From NCBI RefSeq assembly GCF_003987315.1, contig NZ_PIPI01000003.1, forward strand, positions 186,001 to 250,000: DNA of 64,000 bases. Direction: 5' to 3'. The translations under genes and the position numbers were made by a program. The notes under the pieces are model-generated. The model was not told the DNA's origin, made no database searches, and saw nothing but the letters and a program-made list of their open reading frames with translations. Positions 8,524 to 16,957 of this stretch are shown here, one piece after another; within the stretch, counting starts at the first letter, position 1, and every line of letters starts with the position of its first letter. The stretch is from Aliidiomarina haloalkalitolerans. Lineage in GTDB: Bacteria; Pseudomonadota; Gammaproteobacteria; Enterobacterales; Alteromonadaceae.

Positions 8524-10833
8524 CTAGCGAACCGGTACTTTTTCCCATAAGAACTCAGTCATCATGGTGCGTAAGTGCAACGATGTGCCTTCACCTTCGC
8601 GAATACCATGGGTGCGGTTCGGGTACGCCATGAAGCGGAACTGTTTGTTGTGTTTAATCAGTTCGTCTTTCAAGCGCTCGGTGCCTTGGTAGTGCACGTT
8701 GTCATCGGCAGTACCATGCACAAGCAACAAGTCACCTTGCAAGTTTGCTGCATGGGTAACCGCTGAGGTTTCTTCGTAGCTATCGGCAGCCTCTGGCAAT
8801 AACCCTGAGTAACGTTCTTGATAAATGGTGTCATAAAGACGTAAGTCTGGAACTGGCGCAAGAGCTATACCAGCGTGGAACTTGTCTGGATAACGGAACA
8901 GCGCATTCAAGGTTTGTGACCCACCACCACTGTGGCCCCACATCGCAACACGATTGCCGTCAATCCAGCTCCAACGGGCCAGCATTTCGTCTAAGGCGTC
9001 GGCTTGATCCCGCACGGTGACAATACCGAGTTGCATATAGATCGAATGACGCCAGTCGCGACCACGTGGTGAGCGCGTGCCACGGTTATCGATCGACACC
9101 ACCACATAACCCAGTTGGGTCATATAGTCATGCCACAGGTAGGTTTGACCTTGCCAAGTATCAGCAACCGTTTGTCCCCATGGCTCACCGTAGATGTACA
9201 TGATTAACGGATATTGCTTGCTCGGGTCAAAGTCTGCCGGGCGCATGACGTAACCATCAAGCACCAAGCCGTCACGCGCAGTGACTTGGAAAAACTCTGA
9301 CTGGCTGGTAATTTTCTCGGCTAACGTTGCTTTCAGCGCTTCGTTCATTTCCAATTCGTTAATCACACTGTGGTCCGGTAAGGAGACCATGCGAGTTTCC
9401 GTCGGTACACCTTTGCGTGACACGTAATGCAGGGCAAAACGACCATCGCGAGAGACTCGGTAACTATGTGAACCCGACCAATCTGCAGGGGTAATGCGCT
9501 CCGCTTCCGAACTGCCGTCTAGTGCCACGCGGAATAAATAACGCTGCAAGGGGTTTTCTGGCGAGGCAATAAACCAGGCATAACCTTGTCCTTGATCATT
9601 GGCGACAATCTCGGCAATTTCGATGACGTCATAATCGCCTGAAGTTAACGGGGTTAGGCCGTCGCCATCGCGGTCGAAGCGGTAGAGGTGGCGGTAACCT
9701 GAACGCTCGCTTTGCCAGATAAAGCTCTGTCCATTGCGGAAGAAACGCACATCGTCGACTTGCTCGACCCAAGCATTGCTTTGCTCGGTGATTAACGCTT
9801 CAGCAGTGCCAGTTTTTGCGTTTGCCAACCAAAACTGCATGAAGTTCTGCGCGCGGTTCATTTGTTGAATCATTAACTCATTGCTATTACCGGCCCATTC
9901 CATGCGCACCAAATAGTGGTCGCGAGGGTCACCCGGCAGCTGCATCCAAGTGGTGTCACCACCGTTCGCGGGTAACACGCCAACCCGCAACGACGAGTTC
10001 GTTTCACCAACTTTTGGATATGGAAACTCGGTGAGGGTTGGATACAACTCGCTGACGTTGTCGATCATGGTGAACATTGGCACACCGCTAGTGTCCACTT
10101 GCCAGTAGGCAATGTGGCTGCCGTCCGGTGACCAACGGAAACCGTCACGCAAATAAAACTCTTCTTCGTTGACCCAATCAAAGGTACCGTTGATGAGGTC
10201 ACGGTTACCGTCGTGTGTTAGCTGAGTAATGGAGCGCGAGGTTAAATCTTGCACGTAGATATTGTTTTGCATGACATACGCAACTCGCGTGCCGGCAGGG
10301 TCAAACTTAGCAAATTGTAAGGTCGACTCCGGTGCATCGCCACCGAGCTGGAACAAGCGACCGTTTTCTCGATTTAGCACCCAGTAATCACCGAGCGTGT
10401 GTGTGCGCCACGAGCGTCGCGTGTTGGTGAAAATTAACAGTTGTTGCGCATCTTCCGACCACTGATAATCGGCAATGCGGAGTGGGTCTGCGTCCTCACT
10501 TGGGCGCAATAAGTCAGCACTCACTAACACGGTACGCTCGCCAGTCTCAGGATGATAGCGAACAATGTCGCGACCGCCGTTGTCGTTCTGTTCTAAAGTT
10601 GTGTAACCGCTACCGTCCGCTAACCAACGTGTGGTCGGGAAGCTTTTCACCGAGAACATGTCGCTGGCATAGATATCCGCTAAGGTGAACGTGGTGTCAC
10701 TAGGCAGTGGGCTCGTTTGCCCGCGTGGTTGTTCAGTCAATGAGTTGGAGTCGGTGCTAACACAGGCACTGGTAAATAGTGCTGCACTGGCAACCAATGC
10801 CATTATTTTTGTTGTTTTTGTGAATCGGTTCAT
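8524..10833 (-). CDS. Prolyl dipeptidyl peptidase IV-like S9 family lipoprotein
   Basis: Chosen from the ATG at 10831-10833 (769 residues) because this start gives a lipoprotein signal peptide ending LFTSAC; the open frame 41 codons upstream has no such feature. The N-terminal half is the DPP IV beta-propeller domain, with the Glu-Glu substrate-binding motif visible in DWVNEEEFYLRDG. The C-terminal alpha/beta hydrolase domain carries the triad: Ser635 in MWGHSGGGS, Asp710/711 in HGTADDNVHYQG, and His742 in NRTHGIREG. It should remove X-Pro dipeptides from peptide N termini in the periplasm or on the cell surface. It diverges from the oligopeptidase A gene, suggesting linked peptide use. Confidence 0.9.
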   Translation of the reverse strand: MNRFTKTTKIMALVASAALFTSACVSTDSNSLTEQPRGQTSPLPSDTTFTLADIYASDMFSVKSFPTTRWLADGSGYTTLEQNDNGGRDIVRYHPETGERTVLVSADLLRPSEDADPLRIADYQWSEDAQQLLIFTNTRRSWRTHTLGDYWVLNRENGRLFQLGGDAPESTLQFAKFDPAGTRVAYVMQNNIYVQDLTSRSITQLTHDGNRDLINGTFDWVNEEEFYLRDGFRWSPDGSHIAYWQVDTSGVPMFTMIDNVSELYPTLTEFPYPKVGETNSSLRVGVLPANGGDTTWMQLPGDPRDHYLVRMEWAGNSNELMIQQMNRAQNFMQFWLANAKTGTAEALITEQSNAWVEQVDDVRFFRNGQSFIWQSERSGYRHLYRFDRDGDGLTPLTSGDYDVIEIAEIVANDQGQGYAWFIASPENPLQRYLFRVALDGSSEAERITPADWSGSHSYRVSRDGRFALHYVSRKGVPTETRMVSLPDHSVINELEMNEALKATLAEKITSQSEFFQVTARDGLVLDGYVMRPADFDPSKQYPLIMYIYGEPWGQTVADTWQGQTYLWHDYMTQLGYVVVSIDNRGTRSPRGRDWRHSIYMQLGIVTVRDQADALDEMLARWSWIDGNRVAMWGHSGGGSQTLNALFRYPDKFHAGIALAPVPDLRLYDTIYQERYSGLLPEAADSYEETSAVTHAANLQGDLLLVHGTADDNVHYQGTERLKDELIKHNKQFRFMAYPNRTHGIREGEGTSLHLRTMMTEFLWEKVPVR

Positions 10834-10997
10834 GGAATTTTTCCGTAGGTTTTCGGCCAAAATCACTCTGATTGTAGCGGGTTTTGTGATTGAAGAAAGC
10901 CAACTAGTCGAGCTAAAGGTGCGGTTGACCTTGAAATCGAAAGTTTCCGACCGCACGTATAGGGTAATTCACGCGTTATTTTAAAGAGGGTCGTCTT

Positions 10998-13049
10998 TTG
11001 AGCACTGCCAACAATCCATTATTGACCGATTTCTTTCACCCCCCCTTTCCGGCCATTCGTGCAGAACATGTGGAGCCTGCCGTGAGTGAGGCGATTGCGC
11101 ATTGCAAAGCGGTGATTGGCCAAGTGGTCAACATTGAACAGCCAACTTGGGAAAGCTTGGTTGCGCCGCTTGAACAGGCTGACGATCGCTTAAGTCGTAT
11201 TTGGTCGCCAATCTCACACATGAACTCGGTGGTGAGTGAAGACGCCATGCGCGCTGCTCACGATGCCTGTTTAGAGTTATTGTCTGACTACTCAACTTGG
11301 GTTGGTCAGCATGAAGGCTTGTATAACGCGTATATGAAGCTTGCGCAGAGCGAGGGTTTTTCCGAGTTAAGTACAGCCCAACAACGCGTGATTACCGATA
11401 CCTTACGCGACTTTGAGCTGTCAGGTGTCGCCTTACCTGCGGAACAGAAAAAGCGTTACGGCGAAATTCAAAACCGTCTTTCACAACTCAGTTCACAATT
11501 TAGTAATCAATTGCTGGATGCAACGCACGCGTGGTTTGCTCATGTGACCGACGAGAGCGAGCTTGCTGGTTTACCAGAGAGCGCAGTTGCAGCAGCAGCC
11601 GAGGTCGCGCAAGAGAAAGAACTCGACGGTTGGGTGTTTACGCTCGATATTCCGAGTTACTTACCAGTAATGATGTATGCAGAAAATCGTGCGCTCCGGC
11701 GAAAAATGTACGAAGCCTACGCAACACGCGCCTCGGACCAAGGCCCGAATGTAGGTGAGTATGATAACTCGAGGATTATCGATGAAACCCTCGCGCTGCG
11801 CCATGAGCTTGCTCAGCTCCTTGGTTTTGCCAACTATGCCGAAGTTTCATTAGCAACGAAAATGGCCGACAGTCCGGCTCAAGTTCTCGGTTTCTTGCAC
11901 GACTTAGCGGAGCGTTCACTGCCGCAAGCACGCAAGGAATTTGAAGAAATCAAAGCGCATGCGGAGCATGAGCATGGCGTGACCGATTTACAAGCATGGG
12001 ATATTCCATTCTATGCGGAACAACTGAAACAGCAGCAATTCGAAATTTCCGACGAAGTCTTGCGACCTTACTTTCCGGAATCGAACGTTGTTCAAGGCTT
12101 GTTTACTGTGGCCGAGCGTTTGTTTGGAATTCGTATCGTCGAAGCGTCAGCACCGACTTGGCATGATCATGTTCGCTATTATGAAATTTACGATGCCGAG
12201 AACAATTTGCGTGCAGGTTTTTACCTCGACTTATACGCGCGCTCGAAAAAGCGCGGCGGTGCATGGATGGCCGACTGCGCTGTCCGTCGACGCTTGCCGG
12301 ACGGTCAGCTGCAGCTGCCTCTTGCGTACTTGACGTGTAATTTCAATAAACCGATTGGCGACAAACCGGCACTCTTCACCCACGACGAGGTGATTACCTT
12401 GTTCCATGAGTTTGGTCACGGTCTTCATCACATGCTAACGAAAATCGATGTAGCTGGGGTGTCGGGCATTAACGGCGTTGCCTGGGATGCGGTTGAGTTA
12501 CCGAGCCAGTTTTTAGAGAACTGGTGCTGGGAGCCAGAGGCGCTTGCATTTATTTCCGGCCATTACGAAACCGGTGAGCCACTGCCACAGGATTTATTGG
12601 ATAAAATGCTGGCCGCACGTAACTTCCAAGCCGCAATGCAAATGGTCCGGCAACTTGAGTTTTCGTTGTTTGACATGCGTATTCACCAAGAATTCGATGC
12701 TGAGCAAGGTGCGCGAGTACAAGCTATCTTGGATGATGTGCGGAGTCAGGTTGCTGTGGTGGTGCCGCCAACGTATAACCGTTTCCAACATAGCTTTGGC
12801 CACATTTTTGCTGGTGGCTATGCGGCGGGCTATTACAGCTATAAATGGGCCGAAGTTCTGTCCGCTGATGCTTATGCGCGCTTTGAAGAAGAAGGCATTT
12901 TTAATGCCGACACTGGGCGTGATTTCCTTCAGCACATTCTCGAAATGGGCGGTAGTAAAGACGCGATGGAATTATTTAAAGCCTTCCGTGGTCGTGAGCC
13001 CGATATCGCGCCATTGCTACGTCATTCGGGTATTGCCTCGGCCGCATAA
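10998..13049 (+). CDS. prlC: Oligopeptidase A (M3 family zinc metallopeptidase)
   Basis: The 683-residue protein matches OpdA/PrlC length. The zinc-binding signature HEFGH lies at residues 470-474 within LFHEFGHGLHHML, and further family blocks are visible (GINGVAWDAVELPSQFLENW, and near the C terminus HIFAGGYAAGYYSYKWAEVLSADAY, given here only as the start of each block). There is no signal peptide, so it is cytoplasmic; OpdA degrades oligopeptides, including signal peptide fragments. The start is TTG at 10998 with an AGAGGG ribosome site 8 nt upstream. The next structure is a strong terminator. Confidence 0.93.
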   Translation: MSTANNPLLTDFFHPPFPAIRAEHVEPAVSEAIAHCKAVIGQVVNIEQPTWESLVAPLEQADDRLSRIWSPISHMNSVVSEDAMRAAHDACLELLSDYSTWVGQHEGLYNAYMKLAQSEGFSELSTAQQRVITDTLRDFELSGVALPAEQKKRYGEIQNRLSQLSSQFSNQLLDATHAWFAHVTDESELAGLPESAVAAAAEVAQEKELDGWVFTLDIPSYLPVMMYAENRALRRKMYEAYATRASDQGPNVGEYDNSRIIDETLALRHELAQLLGFANYAEVSLATKMADSPAQVLGFLHDLAERSLPQARKEFEEIKAHAEHEHGVTDLQAWDIPFYAEQLKQQQFEISDEVLRPYFPESNVVQGLFTVAERLFGIRIVEASAPTWHDHVRYYEIYDAENNLRAGFYLDLYARSKKRGGAWMADCAVRRRLPDGQLQLPLAYLTCNFNKPIGDKPALFTHDEVITLFHEFGHGLHHMLTKIDVAGVSGINGVAWDAVELPSQFLENWCWEPEALAFISGHYETGEPLPQDLLDKMLAARNFQAAMQMVRQLEFSLFDMRIHQEFDAEQGARVQAILDDVRSQVAVVVPPTYNRFQHSFGHIFAGGYAAGYYSYKWAEVLSADAYARFEEEGIFNADTGRDFLQHILEMGGSKDAMELFKAFRGREPDIAPLLRHSGIASAA

Positions 13050-13080
13050 TTGCTTGTGTGACAACTCGAATCAAAATCAA

Positions 13081-13111
13081 GGGCCGATGGTTTTTCCATC
13101 GGCCCTTTTTT
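13081..13111 (+). terminator. Intrinsic terminator after prlC
   Basis: A perfect 10-bp GC-rich stem (13081-13090 with 13096-13105) closes a T5 loop and is followed by T6. Confidence 0.9.
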
Positions 13112-13144
13112 CAGTGGAATATGTGATTGTGGCTGAAGCGACTA

Positions 13145-13384
13145 TCACGTCGCGTAAGCTAAAACTAAACGAACGATGCCAGCAACCGCCGCTACGAAAG
13201 CCACTAACAAAATAATAAAAACAATAATATAAGCAAGCGGATTGCCTTGGGAAAAATCACGCCGACGATTTGCTTCAGTTTGTACACCAAACAAAGCTGC
13301 AAGCACACTCCAGACAATGGCCCAAAGACCCGGCTGGTTGTTTTTCTCTTCGTGTTTATTGGGCATAGACTCTTGGTGTTGCAT
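13145..13384 (-). CDS. DUF2970 family small membrane protein
   Basis: The protein has 79 residues from the ATG at 13382-13384, which has a GTGAGGA ribosome site; a GTG six codons upstream overlaps that site and is less likely. The sequence has the DUF2970 core (LWAIVWSVLAALFGVQTEANRRRDF followed by a short basic-aromatic region), then one strong transmembrane helix (YIIVFIILLVAFVAAVAGIV). Family function is unknown. It converges on prlC and shares the bidirectional region with it. Confidence 0.75.
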   Translation of the reverse strand: MQHQESMPNKHEEKNNQPGLWAIVWSVLAALFGVQTEANRRRDFSQGNPLAYIIVFIILLVAFVAAVAGIVRLVLAYAT

Positions 13385-13508
13385 TGTTCGATTTGTCCTC
13401 ACGTTGGGCTTCGCTAGTTTACATAGCTCTTGTCGGGATAGAGTCCAGACTTGCTAACCTGATTATGTGGTCATAGCTTAACTTTACATACCATAACAAG
13501 GAGTTAAT

Positions 13509-13694
13509 GTGATTAATAGGATATTTAAATGCAGCCTTTTTATATTACTTTCCCTGTCCTTCAGCTTCCCCTCTCTATCAAACACAAATGGCTCTGTTTG
13601 CGATCAGTCGACTTGTGTCCATTGTATTAATGGATTCTGCATGACGTGTGATTTAGAGACAAGCAGTTGTAAGCCGCTAGTTTCGAAGCCTTGA
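13509..13694 (+). CDS. Small exported cysteine-rich protein, unrecognised
   Basis: This 61-residue ORF starts at GTG with an excellent AAGGAG site (about 8 nt upstream), which supports it as real. Residues 1-24 form a clear signal peptide (basic start, hydrophobic core FILLSLSFSF, SLS cleavage region). The short mature part carries six cysteines in the stretch CDQSTCVHCINGFCMTC and one more near the end, so it contains CxxC motifs. I do not recognise a family. It opens an AT-rich stretch of short exported ORFs on the same strand and its stop lies 11 nt before the next ATG, implying an operon. Confidence 0.6.
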   Translation: MINRIFKCSLFILLSLSFSFPSLSNTNGSVCDQSTCVHCINGFCMTCDLETSSCKPLVSKP

Positions 13695-13705
13695 GCGAGG
13701 TATCA

Positions 13706-13930
13706 ATGTATTATTTTATCGTTTTGCTATTCCTTTCAAACTTTCTCAACGTCGAACCAGACAAGGATATCCAAGCTAGCAGAATTAGCTCTTATCAGGT
13801 ATCAATGTCAGATTTGATGGTCTTGATGAATGAAAGTTCGCTTGAAATTAGCTACCCGTTCGTTTTATTGTTTGATGAATGCGGGGACTGCAAGAAACTT
13901 ACGATCACAATTTTGAAATCAATGATTTAA
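13706..13930 (+). CDS. Exported CxxC protein, N-terminal part of an apparently frameshifted gene
   Basis: Begins at an ATG with a GCGAGG ribosome site, 11 nt after the preceding ORF (a TTG five codons upstream is less likely). Residues 1-17 form a hydrophobic signal or anchor. The reading LLFDECGDCKK near the C terminus looks like a thioredoxin-type strand followed by a CxxC redox site, but the frame then ends 15 residues later, with no helix after the motif. Adding one base at the AAGAAAC run (about 13891-13897) joins it to the overlapping frame at 13879-14160, giving a sensible continuous protein. It is therefore either a pseudogene, a site of recoding, or a sequencing error. Confidence 0.45.
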   Translation: MYYFIVLLFLSNFLNVEPDKDIQASRISSYQVSMSDLMVLMNESSLEISYPFVLLFDECGDCKKLTITILKSMI

Positions 13931-14160
13931 AACGATTTTTAGAAATGCAAAATCGAGTACATTGTGACTCAAAGGATGCATTTTTTGAGGGGCTCCTTCA
14001 GTTAACATCAGAGCAGTTGACCGACCAACGCGAAACAATCTTTATTCTGACGATCACTGATGACTTTTGCACTGCCTGCGCAGAGTTAAAGGCCGAAATT
14101 AATGAGTGGGGTCAAAAAGAGACTATACGCATCGTTAATCTTGAGGCTCAATTTAAATAA
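13879..14160 (+). CDS. CxxC-containing C-terminal part of the same frameshifted gene
   Basis: This frame overlaps the previous one by 52 nt. Its first ATG lies inside the CxxC-coding region of the other frame and has no ribosome site, so independent translation looks unlikely. From about residue 8 the sequence (YDHNFEINDLKRFLEMQ) reads as natural continuation of the upstream protein. Toward the end, a second motif of thioredoxin-like appearance occurs: strand TIFILTITDD, then FCTACAELK, then a helix. The joined product would be an exported protein of about 150 residues with two CxxC sites. No family recognised. Confidence 0.4.
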   Translation: MRGLQETYDHNFEINDLKRFLEMQNRVHCDSKDAFFEGLLQLTSEQLTDQRETIFILTITDDFCTACAELKAEINEWGQKETIRIVNLEAQFK

Positions 14161-14222
14161 AAGACGTATTTCTTGACATTATAAGTCGAATTGATTGCAA
14201 CTGACGGAAGAAGGAATTACGT

Positions 14223-14861
14223 GTGCAACGGATCACTCACTTCATTTACCTGATGGTGATTACCACATTAGTGCTCTTGTTGATACGTGATACATTCAAA
14301 CACGAGCACCGAATAACCAACAACCCGAGCAGAATCGTTCAAGTTGAGCTCGATATGAATACAGAGTGTCGTACATTCCTCGAGCTTGTTGATAACGGTT
14401 CTGCACAAACTGGGGTACAGCTTGATGAGTTAGATTTGAAGGGCGAAGACTCGGGACTTGCCGGCAGTGAGTCAGAACAACAGTCATTGCAGCAACAAAT
14501 CATGCAACACCAAGAACCCATACTTACAACAAGTCAGCAAGTCGCACAGGAAATTCAGCAAAAGGCTGGGCGTTTTGAAGCAGAGTCGACGGACCAAAGC
14601 TGGTCATACGCAGCAGAGCAGAACATTACAGACTTATTCATGAATGAAGAAGCGTTACGCGATTTTAGTGTCGATGATGTTGAATGTCGCAACGAAACAT
14701 GTGCCTTAACAATCAATAATATGGGTAATGAACCATTCTTAGCCTTTATGATGATTCAGCGAGCAGTGAGTACACAGTCGTGGTATCCAGAAAGTGGAAC
14801 GACGACTCTTCAAGTTGGTGAGAATGGTCAACCACATAGAATTTTCTTCAAGTTACGCTGA
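14223..14861 (+). CDS. Membrane-anchored protein with extracytoplasmic CRNETC motif, unrecognised
   Basis: The 212-residue protein begins at GTG with AAGGA 7 nt upstream. One transmembrane helix (residues 8-22, LMVITTLVLLLI) anchors it with most of the protein outside the cytoplasm. A glutamine- and acid-rich, probably extended or coiled region covers about residues 60-125, followed by a compact C-terminal domain containing DVECRNETCALTI. A CRxxxC motif of this kind recurs in many uncharacterised proteobacterial envelope proteins and probably forms a local disulfide. It is the last gene of the AT-rich island, 62 nt after the split CxxC gene. Function unknown. Confidence 0.6.
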   Translation: MQRITHFIYLMVITTLVLLLIRDTFKHEHRITNNPSRIVQVELDMNTECRTFLELVDNGSAQTGVQLDELDLKGEDSGLAGSESEQQSLQQQIMQHQEPILTTSQQVAQEIQQKAGRFEAESTDQSWSYAAEQNITDLFMNEEALRDFSVDDVECRNETCALTINNMGNEPFLAFMMIQRAVSTQSWYPESGTTTLQVGENGQPHRIFFKLR

Positions 14862-14980
14862 TTTTTTAGCAAATTCGTCGGAAGCTCATACCTTTATGAG
14901 CATTAAGAAATTACGTGAATCAAAAGCGCTCACTTGTTAAACTAGCCGCCGACTTTCAAATTGCAAGAAGGCTTGTGACT

Positions 14981-15658
14981 ATGCGCGAATTCTTAATTGC
15001 CCCGTCGATTCTGTCAGCCGACTTTGCCCGTTTAGGCGAAGACGTTGAAAATGTCTTGGCAGCAGGAGCGGACGTCGTGCATTTCGATGTCATGGATAAC
15101 CACTTCGTACCGAATTTAACGATTGGCCCGATGGTCTGTGATGCTTTGCGCAATTACGGTATTACCGCGCCGATTGATGTGCACTTAATGGTCGACCCGG
15201 TCGATGCACTGGTGCCGCAGTTCGCCAAGGCTGGCGCCAGTATGATCACCTTCCACCCAGAAGCGTCAGTGCATATTGACCGTACCTTGCAGTTGATTCG
15301 AGATCACGGCTGTAAATCGGGTTTAGTTTTTAACCCAGCAACGCCGCTGCATTACCTCGACTACGTAATGGACAAGGTCGACATTATTTTGCTGATGTCG
15401 GTTAACCCCGGTTTCGGTGGCCAGTCTTTTATTCCGCAAACGTTGGACAAGCTGCGCGAAGCGCGCAAGCGCATTGACGACAGCGGTTATGATATTTTAT
15501 TAGAAGTCGACGGTGGTGTGAAAGTCGACAATATTCGTGAAATTGCAGCAGCTGGTGCGGACATGTTTGTCGCTGGTTCGGCCATTTTCAACCAACCCGA
15601 TTATGCCGAAGTGATTACGCAAATGCGTGCAGAACTGGCGGCAAGTGGTCGAAATTAA
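14981..15658 (+). CDS. rpe: Ribulose-phosphate 3-epimerase
   Basis: This 225-residue protein starts at the ATG at 14981, preceded by AAGAAGG; the 22 codons open upstream do not belong to the family. It interconverts ribulose 5-phosphate and xylulose 5-phosphate in the pentose phosphate pathway. Hallmarks of the metal-dependent TIM barrel are present: [10 protein letters not shown] at the N terminus, [29 protein letters not shown] and LEVDGGV near the C terminus. It precedes trpS, but gph, which sits between rpe and trpS in enterics, is missing here. Confidence 0.96.
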   Translation: MREFLIAPSILSADFARLGEDVENVLAAGADVVHFDVMDNHFVPNLTIGPMVCDALRNYGITAPIDVHLMVDPVDALVPQFAKAGASMITFHPEASVHIDRTLQLIRDHGCKSGLVFNPATPLHYLDYVMDKVDIILLMSVNPGFGGQSFIPQTLDKLREARKRIDDSGYDILLEVDGGVKVDNIREIAAAGADMFVAGSAIFNQPDYAEVITQMRAELAASGRN

Positions 15659-15677
15659 TGTGAGAGCCACTGTTTTA

Positions 15678-15741
15678 GAACATGAGCAAAGTGAATTCTA
15701 TTCATGTTCACAGTGGGTTAACCTGAATGAGATTCAGGTTA
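15678..15741. promoter_or_regulatory. Two inverted repeats upstream of trpS
   Basis: The 116-bp rpe-trpS gap contains an 8-bp inverted repeat (15678-15685 with 15702-15709) and a 10-bp perfect one (15719-15728 with 15732-15741) separated by only 3 nt. The second lies 33 nt before the trpS ATG and could be an operator or an RNA hairpin. Neither has a T tract, so they are not ordinary terminators. Confidence 0.4.
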
Positions 15742-15774
15742 GATAAGAATTTGGTAATTACAGGTAAAAAAATA

Positions 15775-16779
15775 ATGAGCAAACCCGTTGTATTAAGTGG
15801 CTGTCAGCCGTCAGGGCAATTAACCATTGGCAATTACATGGGCGCATTGCGTCAGTGGGTCAATATGCAAGACAGCCATGACTGTCACTTTATGTTGGTC
15901 GACCTGCATGCAATTACCGTTCGCCAAGACCCAGTCGCCCTGCGCAATGCAACCTTGGATGGCTTAGCCCTGTATATGGCGTGTGGCTTGGATCCTGAGC
16001 GCAGTACTCTGTTTTTGCAGTCGCATGTACCGGAACATTCCCAATTAGCGTGGGTACTGAATTGTTACACCCAAATGGGTGAGCTGAATCGGATGACTCA
16101 GTATAAAGACAAGTCACAGAAGCAAGAGTCGAATATGAATGCGGGTTTGTTTACCTACCCGGTGCTCATGGCCGCTGATATTCTCTTGTATAACGCCAAT
16201 GAAGTGCCGGTCGGCAATGACCAAAAGCAGCACCTTGAGTTAGCGCGTGATGTGGCGACCCGCTTTAATAATATTTATGGCGATATCTTTGTCGTGCCAG
16301 AACCATTTATTCCGCAGCACGGTGCGCGAATTATGAGTTTGCAGGACCCAACCAAGAAGATGTCGAAGTCGGACGACAACGCCAATAACTTTATTGGTTT
16401 GCTCGAAGAGCCGAAGAAAATCGCCAAGAAAATTAAACGCGCAGTGACCGATTCAGACGAGCAAGCGCGGATTTACTTTAACCCTGAAGAAAAGCCGGGC
16501 GTGTCAAATTTATTGACGCTGTTGGCGGGCGCAACCGGCCGCAGTATTGATGACCTAGTACCTGAGTATGAAGGTAAAATGTACGGTCATTTAAAAGGGG
16601 ACGTAGCTGATGCGGTGGTGGCATTTTTGGAGCCAATGCAAGCGCGCTTCCAAGAAATACGGGCAGACGAAGCCATGATGGATGCGGTATTGGCAAAAGG
16701 GGCTATGAAGGCCCGTGAAGTGGCCGCTGACACTGTCCGACGCGTGTATGACGCGGTGGGCTTTGTGTTACCACGCTAA
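15775..16779 (+). CDS. trpS: Tryptophanyl-tRNA synthetase
   Basis: The protein has 334 residues from the ATG at 15775; upstream codons in frame lack homology. It is a class I synthetase charging tRNA-Trp. The HIGH-type motif appears as [12 protein letters not shown] and the KMSKS motif as KKMSKSDDN; the TIG-region CQPSG and the [11 protein letters not shown] block are also typical. It follows rpe and ends in a clear terminator. Confidence 0.96.
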   Translation: MSKPVVLSGCQPSGQLTIGNYMGALRQWVNMQDSHDCHFMLVDLHAITVRQDPVALRNATLDGLALYMACGLDPERSTLFLQSHVPEHSQLAWVLNCYTQMGELNRMTQYKDKSQKQESNMNAGLFTYPVLMAADILLYNANEVPVGNDQKQHLELARDVATRFNNIYGDIFVVPEPFIPQHGARIMSLQDPTKKMSKSDDNANNFIGLLEEPKKIAKKIKRAVTDSDEQARIYFNPEEKPGVSNLLTLLAGATGRSIDDLVPEYEGKMYGHLKGDVADAVVAFLEPMQARFQEIRADEAMMDAVLAKGAMKAREVAADTVRRVYDAVGFVLPR

Positions 16780-16788
16780 TAATTTTTC

Positions 16789-16813
16789 AAAAGCCACCGT
16801 TATGGTGGCTTTT
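16789..16813 (+). terminator. Intrinsic terminator after trpS
   Basis: A 10-bp stem (16789-16798 with 16804-16813) encloses a 5-nt loop, with the T tract forming the stem end. Confidence 0.8.
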
Positions 16814-16840
16814 TGCTCTAACACGAAGGAGAAAATAAAA

Positions 16841-16954
16841 ATGGGATTGGGATTATCTTTTATCGGCTTAGCCGTGGTGGCGGTATTAGTCATCCTCGGT
16901 GTGATTAAAGCCTACGAAATTATTATGAAAAACAACAAGAAAAAAGAGGACTAA
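16841..16954 (+). CDS. 37-residue single-pass membrane peptide
   Basis: The ATG at 16841 has a strong AAGGAG site 10 nt upstream and lies after the trpS terminator; the longer open frame to the left is inside trpS and is not credible. Residues 3-27 form one transmembrane helix (LSFIGLAVVAVLVILGVI in part), followed by a strongly basic tail ending KKKED. Only 3 nt separate its stop from the GTG of the SPFH gene, so the two are probably translated from one mRNA and may work together. No family recognised. Confidence 0.6.
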   Translation: MGLGLSFIGLAVVAVLVILGVIKAYEIIMKNNKKKED

Positions 16955-16957
16955 AGC

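Noticed and set aside
12544-13215. 223-codon plus-strand frame
   Set aside because: It overlaps the well-supported prlC in another frame and runs through the prlC terminator; composition is that of a shadow frame.
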